Source: Bernardetia sp042180575 (GTDB taxonomy: Bacteria > Bacteroidota > Bacteroidia > Cytophagales > Bernardetiaceae). Taken from it: 64,000 nt of DNA. The stretch lies in the NCBI RefSeq assembly GCF_042180575.1, contig NZ_CP170094.1:4836001-4900000 (forward strand). The letters are read 5' to 3'. This document shows, piece after piece, positions 47,370-56,680 of this stretch. The notes beneath the pieces are model-generated. The model was not told where the DNA came from. It ran no database searches and saw nothing but the letters and a program-made list of their open reading frames with translations. The stretch's first letter is position 1, and every line of letters starts with the position of its first letter. The position numbers and the translations under genes were made by a program.

Positions 47370-48032
47370 ATGCCACAAAATCAATCATCAAATAAAGTCT
47401 CATCAATCATAGGTTTTCTTTTATTAGCTGGAATTGTTGGTTTTACTGTTTTTATAAGTTTTTTTGTTGAAAAAACAAGTGAAGAAGTAGTAGAAGTTAA
47501 GACAGATGAGGAGGTAGAAAAAACACCTTTACATAAAGATTTTACTAAAATAGAAATTGGACAGCTTTGGCAATTAGAGGGTGTTGAATCTAAAAGGGTA
47601 GTTATACCAAACAAAGAAAAGGAACTGTACATGTCAGTTAATAAAAGAAGGAAATGTTTTGGTTTTACTTTTTTGAATGATATAGATGAGTATGAAAGAG
47701 ATTTCCTTTCAAAGGATAGTTCATATATTCATTATGGAATATTGAAGTTTAATAGAAATGAAAGAATGCAAATGGAAAGTTTTGAACTTTTATATTATGA
47801 TATGAATTCAGTTGCCTCACATGTGGGGCATCTGATTGCAAAATTTCAAATAAGCTCTATAGATTTTTTACCAAAAAATAATTATTTTACTTGTATTAAT
47901 TTTAATGATAGCTCAAAAGTATTTTTGATAAAAGACAACGAGAGCATAAAAAACACTTACTATAAGGAGTTTATAAAAGAAGCTAAATTTCTAAATGATA
48001 GCACAAAATTATATTTACCTAAAGTAGAGTAA
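47370..48032 (+). CDS. Array paralogue 5, single-pass membrane protein
   Basis: 220 residues. MPQNQSSNKVSSIIGFLLLA and the helix are nearly as in copies 3 and 4, but the body is the most divergent: IGQLWQLEGVESKR, HYGILKFNR, LIAKFQISSI, then NYFTCINFNDSSKVFLIKDN in place of GDFT..LKDGR, and FLNDSTKLYLPK. The basic KDGR centre of the motif is lost. Three bases after copy 4. Unknown family. Confidence 0.83.
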   Translation: MPQNQSSNKVSSIIGFLLLAGIVGFTVFISFFVEKTSEEVVEVKTDEEVEKTPLHKDFTKIEIGQLWQLEGVESKRVVIPNKEKELYMSVNKRRKCFGFTFLNDIDEYERDFLSKDSSYIHYGILKFNRNERMQMESFELLYYDMNSVASHVGHLIAKFQISSIDFLPKNNYFTCINFNDSSKVFLIKDNESIKNTYYKEFIKEAKFLNDSTKLYLPKVE

Positions 48033-48059
48033 AATTATTATTCTAAAAGAATATTCAAC

Positions 48060-48638
48060 ATGCCACAAAATACATTAACAAATAAATTTTCATCAATCAT
48101 AGGTTTCCTTTTACTAGCTGGAATTGTTGGTTTTACTGTTGTTACAAATATCTTTGTACAGAAAACAGAAGCCGAAGCAAGAAAAGAACATGCTTGGGAA
48201 GTCAAATTAGCAAATAGTAAGTTGGAAGCCTTTCAGTCAAATGATTTAGCTAAACTTTGGAAGCTAGAAAACTTACAAACTGATTCTATCAAAATTGATT
48301 ATGATAAAAAAAGAACGTTAATAACAATAATTAATTATGGAAAGATAGATTTTAGACACTCTTATAATGGAAAACATATAATGACATTTGAAGATTTTTT
48401 GCTAAAAGGTTCTGTAAATCATAAAAAACTAACGGATATAGGGAGTTTATTTGTAAAATATCAGATTCAATCTATCCATACCACAACAGAGTTAGGAGAT
48501 TTTACTCATATAAATTTCAAAGATGGTAGAAGTATTTTTTTAGTAAAAAAGAATGCAAAACTTGAAGAGGAGTATAAAAGAATTTTAGGAAATGCACAAT
48601 CATTAAATGATAGTACAAAACTACTTTATAGTAATTAA
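48060..48638 (+). CDS. Array paralogue 6, shortened
   Basis: 192 residues, the shortest copy: the region between the LAKLWKLENLQTDS motif and the NYGKIDFRH strand is much reduced. Ends are normal: MPQNTLTNKFSSIIGFLLLA, SLFVKYQIQSI, LGDFTHINFKDGRSIFLVKK, SLNDSTKLLYSN. This shows that the segment after LWKLE can be removed, so it is probably a separate variable part. Unknown family. Confidence 0.84.
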   Translation: MPQNTLTNKFSSIIGFLLLAGIVGFTVVTNIFVQKTEAEARKEHAWEVKLANSKLEAFQSNDLAKLWKLENLQTDSIKIDYDKKRTLITIINYGKIDFRHSYNGKHIMTFEDFLLKGSVNHKKLTDIGSLFVKYQIQSIHTTTELGDFTHINFKDGRSIFLVKKNAKLEEEYKRILGNAQSLNDSTKLLYSN

Positions 48639-48643
48639 ATCGT

Positions 48644-49390
48644 ATGCCACAAAGTCCATCATCAAATAAAGTCTCATCAATAATAGGTTTCCTTTTACTA
48701 ACTGGAATTGTTGGTTTTACTGTTTTTATAAATTTCTTTTCTGAAGAACCGACAGAAGAAATAGAAAAAGCAACGGTTGAAGCAATACTAGAAGATACAT
48801 TAGAAGTCAGTTACAATAGATCTTTTACAGAGAATGATTTAGCAAACTTTTGGAAGCTAGAAAATATACATACAGATTCTGTAACAATAAATTTAGAGGA
48901 AAATAGAACATACATGAAAATCTATAGAGAGCTAAGCTTTACAGAATTTAATCCTTTTAGAGATTCTACATTAATTGAAATATTAGGAAAAGACGAAATG
49001 TGTAGATTATATAAAGATTTCTCCTTATCAAGATACAGAATTTATAATGGCATAATTTCATTCAAACACATAGAAGAAAAAGCAGATTCATCTTCTAAAG
49101 AACCTACTGCTTTCTTTAAAGAATTTCACATACATCATACAGAAGCAGAAGATTTTGCATTAGCCATGGCTGAAATAGCTAATACAATTATTGATTATCA
49201 AATCAAATCTATTACTACGCTACCAGAAGGAGGAAATTTTACTCAAATAGAATTTAAAGACGGAAGAAAATTATTTTTGATAAAAGAAAATGCTGAAATA
49301 CTAAATGATTCTTGTAAGAAAATCATAGAGAATGCTGATTACTTAAATGATAGTACAAAAATACTTTTACTTGATTCCTCTGATTTATAA
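48644..49390 (+). CDS. Array paralogue 7, single-pass membrane protein
   Basis: 248 residues. MPQSPSSNKVSSIIGFLLLT, helix, LANFWKLENIHTDSVTINLE, YNGIISFKH, IANTIIDYQIKSI, GGNFTQIEFKDGRKLFLIKE and YLNDSTKILLLD. Contains one cysteine in the middle (DEMCRLYKDF) and one near the end (NDSCKKI). It closes the array, followed by a terminator at 49447-49482. Unknown family. Confidence 0.85.
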   Translation: MPQSPSSNKVSSIIGFLLLTGIVGFTVFINFFSEEPTEEIEKATVEAILEDTLEVSYNRSFTENDLANFWKLENIHTDSVTINLEENRTYMKIYRELSFTEFNPFRDSTLIEILGKDEMCRLYKDFSLSRYRIYNGIISFKHIEEKADSSSKEPTAFFKEFHIHHTEAEDFALAMAEIANTIIDYQIKSITTLPEGGNFTQIEFKDGRKLFLIKENAEILNDSCKKIIENADYLNDSTKILLLDSSDL

Positions 49391-49446
49391 TTTGTGATTT
49401 TAATCAAAGTGCAATTTAGAAACTACTTTTCGATTTCGTCTAACAA

Positions 49447-49482
49447 AAAATCCCTTCTAACAACCAAGTCAGAAGGGATTTT
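49447..49482. terminator. Bidirectional terminator between the array and secDF
   Basis: 12-bp stem (49447-49458 with 49471-49482), A run on one side, T on the other. It serves both the paralogue array and the converging secDF. Confidence 0.85.
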
Positions 49483-49500
49483 GAATTTCTAAGAAGTAAT

Positions 49501-49534
49501 TAACTAATCATTTATAGTTAATCACTAATCACTA
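49501..49534. repeat. TAATCAC-type repeat after secDF
   Basis: Contains GTTAATCACTAATCACTA, just beyond the secDF stop. It is one of the few copies lying at a gene end rather than a start. Confidence 0.65.
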
Positions 49535-49536
49535 TA

Positions 49537-52500
49537 TTAGTATTTCTTAGGTTTTTTAGGTCTTACAAGAGGTTGAGCTTCTTGTTGCTCTTGAGGATTA
49601 TTTGCTTCCTCTTCCATGGCTTTCATATATTCAGCCATTTCTTCTTTATCAGAATATTGTTGAGCATATTTTTCTTTCTTCTTTTCTAGTAATGCACGCT
49701 CATTTTCAATAGCATTTTTAGAATACAAATCTAATACTAAAGGAGTTGCAACAAAAACAGAAGAATATGTACCTACAATTACACCAATAAGAAGAGCAAA
49801 AGAGAATCCTTTAAGAGCTTCTCCACCGAAAATAAACAAAATCAAGACTACCAAAAGTGTAGTAACAGAAGTAATTAATGTTCTACTAAGTGTAGCATTG
49901 ACAGCTCCATTGATTGTTTCTTGTAAATCTTCATCTACTCTATCATTGAGAGCTTCACGAATACGGTCAAACACAACTACTGTATCATTCAATGAATAAC
50001 CAATTACAGTAAGAATGGCTGCAATAAATACTTGGTCAATCTCAACAGCAAATCCTAAAAGGTAAGCGATTGCAAAAAGAGAAAGTACAATCAAACTATC
50101 GTGTGTAAGGGCAGCCACAGCACCAGCACCAAAACGCCAGTTGCTAAAACGAACTGAAATATAACCAAACATCAAAATCAAGGCTACAATTACAGCAGTA
50201 CGAGCTGAGTCAGCAATATCATCAGCGATAGTTGCACCTACTTTCGAAGTGCTTACTACTTCTGGATTAAGAGCTACATATTTTTCTCCCAAACTAGCCA
50301 TAATTTCGTTCTGAATAGCAACATCTACATCAGTAGATTCTTCTTCCGAACGATAGCTTGTTGTGATTTTTACTTTATCATTTCCATCATAGCTTTTTAC
50401 TTCTACACTTGTTTGAAGTTTTTGTTCGATACTTGCTTCAATTTGCGAAGGAGTTACATCTTGTGAAAAAGCAACTACATACGAGCGTCCACCTGTGAAA
50501 TCAACACCCATATTTAAGCCATTTGTAAATAAAATGGCAGCACCAATAACAATCACAACACCAGAAACAATATAGCCAATCTTGCGTTTGCCCATAAAGT
50601 TGAAGTTAGTGTTAGCCAACATACTTTTAGTAAATGGAGTAGAGAAAGACATATTGCTCTCATCTCCTTTACGGCTCATCCAATAGATAATCAAACGACT
50701 TACATAAACTGCTGTAAAGAATGAACAAACAATACCAATCATCAAAGTAACGGCAAAACCTTTGATAGGACCTGCGCCCAATACATAAAGTACAACCGAA
50801 GTGATAAGTGTTGTTACGTTGGCATCAATAATTGTAATTAAAGCTCGTTGGAAACCATCTTCAATCGAAACCATCAAACCTTTTCCTAGTGCAAGTTCTT
50901 CTCTAATTCTTTCAAAAATCAAAACGTTTGCATCTACCGACATACCGATTGTAAGTACAATACCTGCAATACCTGGAAGTGTAAGTGCAGCTCCAAGTTG
51001 AGCCAAAAGTCCGAAGATAAAGAAGATATTTGCAAGAAGAGCTACGTTTGCTACAATACCAGCTTTTGCATAATAAACAATCATAAATATAACTACTAAA
51101 CTAAGTCCAACAAGAATAGAATAGATACCTTGATTTTGTGCAGCAGCTCCCAAAGAAGGTCCTACTACTGCTTCTTCTACAATACGAGTAGGAGCAGGAA
51201 GTTTACCAGCTTTCAAGATATTTGCTAAGTCTGTTGCTTCTTCAATAGTAAAGCTACCAGAGATAGAAGAACGACCACCACCAATTTCTTCGTTTACATT
51301 TGGAGCAGAATATACATAATCATCAAGAACGATTGCAATCTGACGACCTACATTTTTTCCTGTGAGGTCTTTCCAAAGACGTGCGCCTTCTCCATTCATA
51401 GCTAGAGAAACCTCTACTTGTCCGTTTGGATTGATGTCTTGACGAGCATCAGTAACTACATCCCCTGTCATTGGAGATTTGCCACCTGCTGCTGTTTTGA
51501 TGACATGAAGTGTATAAAATGACTTTCCTTCGTTTTCTGCATCTGGTTTTACACCCCAAAAGAATTTCATGTCTTTAGGAATGATACTTTTTACCATTGG
51601 GTCATTCAATATTTTATTGATAGAAGAAGTATCTAAGGCTTCATACGTCAATGTAAAATAAGTTTGACTAAGAGGAGTGAGTTTTGAAAAAAGAGGAGAA
51701 ACAGTTTGATTTTGAGTAGTATCTGCATCAGCTAATAAATCATCAGCTTTTGCAGAAGAATCATTTGCAGCAAGTGTTGTACTATCTGTTTGTGTATCAT
51801 CATCATTCATTATCAAATCATTTCCTGTATCAGCCGTAACTGTTGTATCAGGAAGTGTCAAATCGTCTGTTTTTTCAGTTTCTACTTTTTCCATACGATT
51901 TTCTACCCAAAATGTATTGATTTGTGTCAAAACTTCTTGGTATTCTTGTGGCTGATAAACTTCCCAAAACTCTAGTTTTGCAACACCTTGTAATAAATCA
52001 CGAACACGTTCTGCATTACTTACCCCTGGAAGTTCTACCTGAATACGGCTAGTTCCTTCAATAAGCTGAACATTTGGCTGTGTTACACCAAATTTATCTA
52101 CACGAGTACGGATAATTTCGAAAGCTCTTTGAACAGAACCATCTACTTCTGCACGAATAAAATCTTCTACTTCTTTGTCAGAAGAACGGAAATTGATTTT
52201 TCCACTATTTGCAGAAGTAGCAAAAACGTCTTTCAATTTGCCTTCGCCTGCTTTTTCTTGATAAGCATCAAAGAAAAGCTCTACATAACGGTCTTGGCTA
52301 GAAGCCTGTTGTTTGTTTGCTTCTGCAAGTGCAGCTTGAAAGTCTTCATTTTGGCTTTCATTAGACAATGCTTTCAAGATGTCTATTGGAGAAACTTCAA
52401 GTGTTACGTGCATACCACCTTGAAGGTCAAGACCAAGATTAAGCTCTTTTTCTTTTACTTCTTGATAGGTGAAGTTAGCGATTAGGATGTCATAAACAGG

Positions 52501-52692
52501 CTGTGACCACATAGAGTCCAAATACTGTTTTTTGAGTTTTGCTTGGACTTCTGAGTCGCCTTGTGCTTTTTCTGTTGCATAAGCTACTGCGTTGCTTTCT
52601 ACGTTGCGAGATACAAGTGTGAATGATAATGAAAACAGACACAAAACTGCAAAGAGAATAGCAAGGAATATAATAAAACCTCTATTTTGCAT
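49537..52692 (-). CDS. secDF: SecDF protein-export fusion
   Basis: 1051 residues. SecD and SecF, joined in one chain as usual in Bacteroidota, use the proton gradient to complete Sec-dependent export. SecD part: helix near 5-25, LGLDLQGGMHVTLEV, FEIIRTRVDKFGVTQPNVQ, IQVELPGVSN, GGGRSSISGSF, then GMSVDANVLIFERIREEL in the membrane half. SecF part from about 680: MGVDFTGGRSYVVAF, then IGYSLNDTVVVFDRIREAL. The large periplasmic domain has an insert rich in T, D and S (about 265-330), and the C-terminus is charged and proline-rich (VRPKKPKKY). Confidence 0.96.
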   Translation of the reverse strand: MQNRGFIIFLAILFAVLCLFSLSFTLVSRNVESNAVAYATEKAQGDSEVQAKLKKQYLDSMWSQPVYDILIANFTYQEVKEKELNLGLDLQGGMHVTLEVSPIDILKALSNESQNEDFQAALAEANKQQASSQDRYVELFFDAYQEKAGEGKLKDVFATSANSGKINFRSSDKEVEDFIRAEVDGSVQRAFEIIRTRVDKFGVTQPNVQLIEGTSRIQVELPGVSNAERVRDLLQGVAKLEFWEVYQPQEYQEVLTQINTFWVENRMEKVETEKTDDLTLPDTTVTADTGNDLIMNDDDTQTDSTTLAANDSSAKADDLLADADTTQNQTVSPLFSKLTPLSQTYFTLTYEALDTSSINKILNDPMVKSIIPKDMKFFWGVKPDAENEGKSFYTLHVIKTAAGGKSPMTGDVVTDARQDINPNGQVEVSLAMNGEGARLWKDLTGKNVGRQIAIVLDDYVYSAPNVNEEIGGGRSSISGSFTIEEATDLANILKAGKLPAPTRIVEEAVVGPSLGAAAQNQGIYSILVGLSLVVIFMIVYYAKAGIVANVALLANIFFIFGLLAQLGAALTLPGIAGIVLTIGMSVDANVLIFERIREELALGKGLMVSIEDGFQRALITIIDANVTTLITSVVLYVLGAGPIKGFAVTLMIGIVCSFFTAVYVSRLIIYWMSRKGDESNMSFSTPFTKSMLANTNFNFMGKRKIGYIVSGVVIVIGAAILFTNGLNMGVDFTGGRSYVVAFSQDVTPSQIEASIEQKLQTSVEVKSYDGNDKVKITTSYRSEEESTDVDVAIQNEIMASLGEKYVALNPEVVSTSKVGATIADDIADSARTAVIVALILMFGYISVRFSNWRFGAGAVAALTHDSLIVLSLFAIAYLLGFAVEIDQVFIAAILTVIGYSLNDTVVVFDRIREALNDRVDEDLQETINGAVNATLSRTLITSVTTLLVVLILFIFGGEALKGFSFALLIGVIVGTYSSVFVATPLVLDLYSKNAIENERALLEKKKEKYAQQYSDKEEMAEYMKAMEEEANNPQEQQEAQPLVRPKKPKKY

Positions 52693-52700
52693 GAGAATAT

Positions 52701-52756
52701 AAGAATTACGGATTACGAATTATGAAATAATCAGCGTAGCTAATTACGGATTACAA
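52701..52756. repeat. ATTACGA-type repeat before secDF
   Basis: Heptamer-like run ATTACGG, ATTACGA, ATTATGA, then AATCAGCGTAGCTAATTACG. It matches the copy in the rpoB leader and starts 8 bases before the secDF start codon. The rest of 52757-52900 is plain AT-rich DNA. Confidence 0.65.
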
Positions 52757-52900
52757 AGCATAAAACTTCATAATAAACAAAACGAAACCCAATGTTAAGA
52801 ATTGAAATATATAAATGTGTGAAATGAAATTGCGATGCGATTGGAAGAAAACAGTCATACCATATAATCAATAATAAAGTCGAAGACTTAAAAGAATATT

Positions 52901-52928
52901 AACTGATAACTGTTTACTGATAACTGAC
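52901..52928. repeat. AACTGAT heptamer repeat
   Basis: Four heptamers: AACTGAT, AACTGTT, TACTGAT, AACTGAC, ending on the stop codon of the next gene. Confidence 0.7.
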
Positions 52929-53383
52929 TACGGTGCATTTGGGGAAATAAAGCACCTAAATAGTGTTTTGAAGAATGTAGAACTAGAAAAGTAATAACTT
53001 ACACTATTTATTTTTTGAGTAGAAAAAGAAAGAAAACTAAACTCTATACTAGGAGCAAGAATTATATTTTGAAAAAACTCAGTAGTAACAAATCCTTGCA
53101 AAAGAGCTTCCGAAGAAGATGCTGTTTTGAGTGTAAGAGGTTCTTTTTCTGGTTGATTGTCAGAGTTAGATATTTTTTTTGTATCTATATCTGTATCAAG
53201 ATTATTGACTGATGAATAGTCAAGTCTTGCATTTTCTGTAAGGTTAATAAAATTATTTTCTATCCATCTAGCATTTGCTTCTACACCAGCAAAACGCATT
53301 GTTGTCGAAAAGACAACTAGCACTAGCATAAAGCAAGTCATGAAAAGAGTGCGAGAAGGAGCAGAAGAAATAACTTTAGACAT
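52928..53383 (-). CDS. Hypothetical membrane-anchored protein
   Basis: 151 residues. One hydrophobic segment (about 13-33, TLFMTCFMLVLVVFSTTM), either anchor or uncleaved signal, then a polar S/T/N-rich part without a recognised fold. The gene has its own well-formed promoter at 53431-53460, which supports it being real. It lies between secDF and the membrane protein gene, same strand. Confidence 0.65.
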   Translation of the reverse strand: MSKVISSAPSRTLFMTCFMLVLVVFSTTMRFAGVEANARWIENNFINLTENARLDYSSVNNLDTDIDTKKISNSDNQPEKEPLTLKTASSSEALLQGFVTTEFFQNIILAPSIEFSFLSFSTQKINSVSYYFSSSTFFKTLFRCFISPNAP

Positions 53384-53430
53384 TAACTAAATTAGTATTT
53401 TTAGATAGAATACAGTTTGTAATAGAACTG

Positions 53431-53460
53431 CAAAAGTAGTGTTTTTAATTTAGAATCCAA
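53431..53460 (-). promoter_or_regulatory. Promoter of the 52928 gene
   Basis: Minus strand: TTG (53458-53460), 19-nt spacer, TACTTTTG (53431-53438). Full match to the Bacteroidota form with ideal spacing, 48 bases before the start codon. Confidence 0.65.
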
Positions 53461-53465
53461 AAATA

Positions 53466-54665
53466 TCATCCAATATTTCCTACAATAATAATTTTAAATA
53501 AGTAACCAATACCACTAATGAAATGAAGAAGAAATATACTGCTAAGTAGTATCGTTTTCCAAATTTTGATTTTTCTTTGTTGTATTTTCTTAAAAACAAA
53601 GATACTTATCACTAAGAATAGCATATAGTTCGCTACAATGAGTTGCCATCCAAAATTTCCATGATAAAGTCTTGGTCCTGTTTCTACAATAAAAGCTGCA
53701 ATTAAAAAAGCAAAAATATATAGTAATATAGAATATCTTATTAAGAATATATTTTTTAATTCTTTTATGATTAATAAGCTTATGATAGGAAATAGTGTAC
53801 TAATAATGAAGTCGACAAAAAAATTGGTACTATAACTATTAAAAAGTAAAAAAGGAGCAATACCTATATTACTTTGCTCAGAATCTACTGAAGTAGAATT
53901 ATTGAAGAGATATATTATACAGTATAATATGATGATTCCTATGAATAATGCTGAGCTTATAGAAAAACCAATAGTTACTTTTTTATTGAATTTCTTTTCC
54001 CATAAGAGAATCATTAATGGAAAAGAAGGAATAAAAATAAATAGAAAACTTGGTTTGATAAGTAAATTTATAGTCCCCAGTATAATTATATAACAAATAT
54101 TTTTTCTATGAATAGTATTGCTCTCTATAAATTCCAATGAATAACAAAATAGCAAAACAGCAAAAGGCATAAGAAATATTATAGTTGAGTTGTGCCAAGC
54201 TGAAATAGCTATACGACCTAAATAAAATTTATAATCTTGAAAATCATAAAAAATAGGATTCAAAAATAGAATACAAGCAATAAAACCAAGAAACAGGTAA
54301 GTATTCTTAAAAGAGTGTAAAGTATTTGGATAAATATGATTAGCTAATTGTAATGAAGCCAAATATTTACCTACCATAGCAAGAGAAAGAACAAAAATAG
54401 AGGCATTATTTATAGAAAATATTCTATTAAATCCTGAAATAATGTATATAGATAAATAATAGAGAGGAGGAATTGGAAAATTGTAATAATAAACAGACTC
54501 TTTTAGAATATTAGAATGTGCTTGGATATCAGTAGTAATACCAAAAAAAATCACTAAGTAAAAGAAAAATAAACTTATTATAAAAATAACTACTGATATA
54601 AATAATGTTCTATTATTTATAACTTGACTTCTATTATCAAAAAAATGGTTTAAATAAATTTTCAT
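53466..54665 (-). CDS. Polytopic membrane protein
   Basis: 399 residues with about ten predicted membrane helices (for example LFISVVIFIISLFFFYLVIF, ICYIIILGTINLLI, IGFSISSALFIGIIILYCII, AFLIAAFIV). No motif fixes the family. The first loop carries aspartate and histidine (GITTDIQAHSNIL), reminiscent of GT-C glycosyltransferases that use lipid-linked sugars, but this is only a resemblance. Five bases follow the acyltransferase gene, so both probably act together on a surface glycan or lipid. Confidence 0.75.
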   Translation of the reverse strand: MKIYLNHFFDNRSQVINNRTLFISVVIFIISLFFFYLVIFFGITTDIQAHSNILKESVYYYNFPIPPLYYLSIYIISGFNRIFSINNASIFVLSLAMVGKYLASLQLANHIYPNTLHSFKNTYLFLGFIACILFLNPIFYDFQDYKFYLGRIAISAWHNSTIIFLMPFAVLLFCYSLEFIESNTIHRKNICYIIILGTINLLIKPSFLFIFIPSFPLMILLWEKKFNKKVTIGFSISSALFIGIIILYCIIYLFNNSTSVDSEQSNIGIAPFLLFNSYSTNFFVDFIISTLFPIISLLIIKELKNIFLIRYSILLYIFAFLIAAFIVETGPRLYHGNFGWQLIVANYMLFLVISIFVFKKIQQRKIKIWKTILLSSIFLLHFISGIGYLFKIIIVGNIG

Positions 54666-54670
54666 TTGCT

Positions 54671-55717
54671 TTATCTTGCAGGAACATGTCTATTTCTAAG
54701 TCTAATAATTGGTTTTTCTAAAAGTCTAAAAACAATATACCCTATTGTAAAAGACCAAAGAAACATAATAGGTACTTTTATCCAAACAGATGTAGCTCCT
54801 ACATAATCAAAGATATAAATCCAAACATGTAACCATAAGGAATGAGCTAAATAGGTGCTATAAGAAGAAGTTGCTATTTTATAAGTGAGTGGTTTAGTTG
54901 CTAATGCAATAGGTTTGCCTCGCACAGCAACTATCAAACAAAGCCCATATAATATACCACTAATTGTTATAGAAATTTCTGCTTTTAATAGAGTAGGTAG
55001 AAATACATACGATGAAATAATGATAAATGTAGCTGCATAAATAAAATATCTATAAGGTATTAATCTATCAAAAAAAGTTTCGTGATAACGTAATATTTGA
55101 GAAATAACAACTCCTAGTAATAAGCTCTCATATCTAAAATGAGAAGCAACAACATCATAGCCAAATTTTAACCCTATTGTTTCATCATAAAATGAAAGCC
55201 TAAGTAGTATGGGGATAATAAACAAAACAATGAGAGAAATGATGGTTAGTTTTTTTGGAATTCGTAAAAATAACCAAACCAAAAAAGGCATTAATAGATA
55301 AAAATGTTCTTCTACACAAAGTGTCCAACTGATGACATAAAAGGGCATTTCTGTTTCATAATTTTGTAAAAAAAACAAATATGTCCAAGAAAATTCTTGC
55401 TCTCGTACTACATAAACAGCAATATATGCTAAGACCATAAAAAGGTAATACATCGGAACAGTACGATAAATCCTCCTAAGAATAAAAACTCTTATATTGA
55501 CTTCTCCAACTCTATCATTCTCTTCCCAATAAATACTTCCGATCAAAAAACCACTCAAAATACAAAATAACTCTACACTACTAGAACCTAATACTTCCAA
55601 CCATTTCCAAAGCCATAAAGGAACTCCTATTAAATTACAACAGTGATAAAAAACCACCATCATAACTGCTAATGCTCTAAGTAAATCTAAGTTTGGGTAA
55701 CGAGAGATTTTTGCCAT
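54671..55717 (-). CDS. Acyltransferase 3 family (OafA/YrhL type)
   Basis: 348 residues, about ten membrane helices. Hallmarks: YPNLDLLRALAVMMVVFYHC with the active-site histidine, SVELFCILSGFLIGSIYW, IYRTVPMYYLF, ISWTLCVEEHFYLLMPFLV and a C-terminal FRLLEKPIIRLR. Such proteins transfer acyl groups, often acetyl, to sugars of envelope polysaccharides. It is the first gene of a two-gene unit with the membrane protein at 53466. Confidence 0.92.
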   Translation of the reverse strand: MAKISRYPNLDLLRALAVMMVVFYHCCNLIGVPLWLWKWLEVLGSSSVELFCILSGFLIGSIYWEENDRVGEVNIRVFILRRIYRTVPMYYLFMVLAYIAVYVVREQEFSWTYLFFLQNYETEMPFYVISWTLCVEEHFYLLMPFLVWLFLRIPKKLTIISLIVLFIIPILLRLSFYDETIGLKFGYDVVASHFRYESLLLGVVISQILRYHETFFDRLIPYRYFIYAATFIIISSYVFLPTLLKAEISITISGILYGLCLIVAVRGKPIALATKPLTYKIATSSYSTYLAHSLWLHVWIYIFDYVGATSVWIKVPIMFLWSFTIGYIVFRLLEKPIIRLRNRHVPAR

Positions 55718-55783
55718 TTGATTTTGAGTTTTTTTGAAAAAGTAAATATACTATTTCAATAAGAAATTACAATAGTAAGCAAT

Positions 55784-55820
55784 AAAAAAGTCTTTACTCA
55801 AAAAATGAATAAAGACCTTT
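55784..55820 (-). terminator. Terminator of tRNA-Met
   Basis: Minus strand: stem GTCTTTA with TAAAGAC (55810-55816 with 55790-55796), then six T, starting about 20 bases after the tRNA 3' end. Confidence 0.7.
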
Positions 55821-55835
55821 GATATTTAATACTTG

Positions 55836-55909
<74 letters not shown>

Positions 55910-55966
55910 ATATTTTATTTTTTCTTACTCTATTATAAGTTGGGTTTTTGTCCCTTATTGCGAGTG

Positions 55967-55997
55967 CAAAGGTAAAACGTTTTTTTTATTTTACCAA
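55967..55997 (-). promoter_or_regulatory. Promoter of tRNA-Met
   Basis: Minus strand: TTG (55995-55997), 20-nt spacer, TACCTTTG (55967-55974), the same -7 box as in the rRNA promoter array. Leader of about 50 bases. Confidence 0.8.
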
Positions 55998-56155
55998 CAT
56001 TTTAAAGAAAAAAAATGGTTTTTTTTATAAAAAAAAGATTTTTGTATTTAATTTGTTGTAAGTCAGTGAATTATGATTTTATTTTTTTTATCAAAACTTT
56101 ACTTCATATTTTTTAGTTCGATAGTTTTAATTTTTTCACTAAAAAAGATTTTATT

Positions 56156-56605
56156 ATGGAACTCAAAAAAGGCGATAAAGCACCTGAATTTACAGCACAC
56201 GACCAAAATGGACATGAAGTCAAACTTTCTCAACTCAAAGGAAAGAAAGTAATTCTTTATTTTTATCCAAAAGATGATACTCCAGGATGTACTGCACAGG
56301 CTTGTAATTTAAGAGATAATTATACAGACCTTAAAGAAAAGGGGTATGAGGTTTTGGGAGTGAGTAAGGATGGTGTTGCTTCGCACAAAAAATTTGCTGA
56401 AAAATATGATTTGCCTTTTCCTCTTTTAGTTGATGAAGATCATTCTATAAATGAAGCGTATGGTGTTTGGAAGGAAAAAAATATGTTTGGTAAAAAGTAT
56501 ATGGGAACACAACGTACTACTTTTGTAATTGATGCAGAAGGAAAAGTTGAAGAGATTATCAAAAAGGTAAAAACAAAAGAACACACAGAACAAATTATAA
56601 AGTAA
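56156..56605 (+). CDS. bcp: Thioredoxin-dependent thiol peroxidase
   Basis: 149 residues, BCP/PrxQ-type peroxiredoxin. It reduces hydroperoxides in the cytoplasm. YFYPKDDTPGCTAQACNLRD holds the peroxidatic cysteine (TPGCT) and, five residues on, the resolving cysteine, as in PrxQ. ALPFPLLVDEDH-type region (DLPFPLLVDEDHSINEAYGV) and GTQRTTFVIDAEGK follow. Normal length. Confidence 0.95.
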   Translation: MELKKGDKAPEFTAHDQNGHEVKLSQLKGKKVILYFYPKDDTPGCTAQACNLRDNYTDLKEKGYEVLGVSKDGVASHKKFAEKYDLPFPLLVDEDHSINEAYGVWKEKNMFGKKYMGTQRTTFVIDAEGKVEEIIKKVKTKEHTEQIIK

Positions 56606-56610
56606 AAGTT

Positions 56611-56680
56611 AGGTTTCAGAACTATGAAGTCAGAAGGTAAGTAATGATAACCTCTTTGTCTGACTTCATACTTCTAACCT
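56611..56680. terminator. Long hairpin between bcp and the lipoprotein gene
   Basis: Imperfect inverted repeat (56611-56634 with 56659-56680) with ATGAAGTCAGA perfectly paired. It ends on the stop codon of the converging gene, so it probably terminates both. Its arm is related to the heptamer repeat at 7280. Confidence 0.6.
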
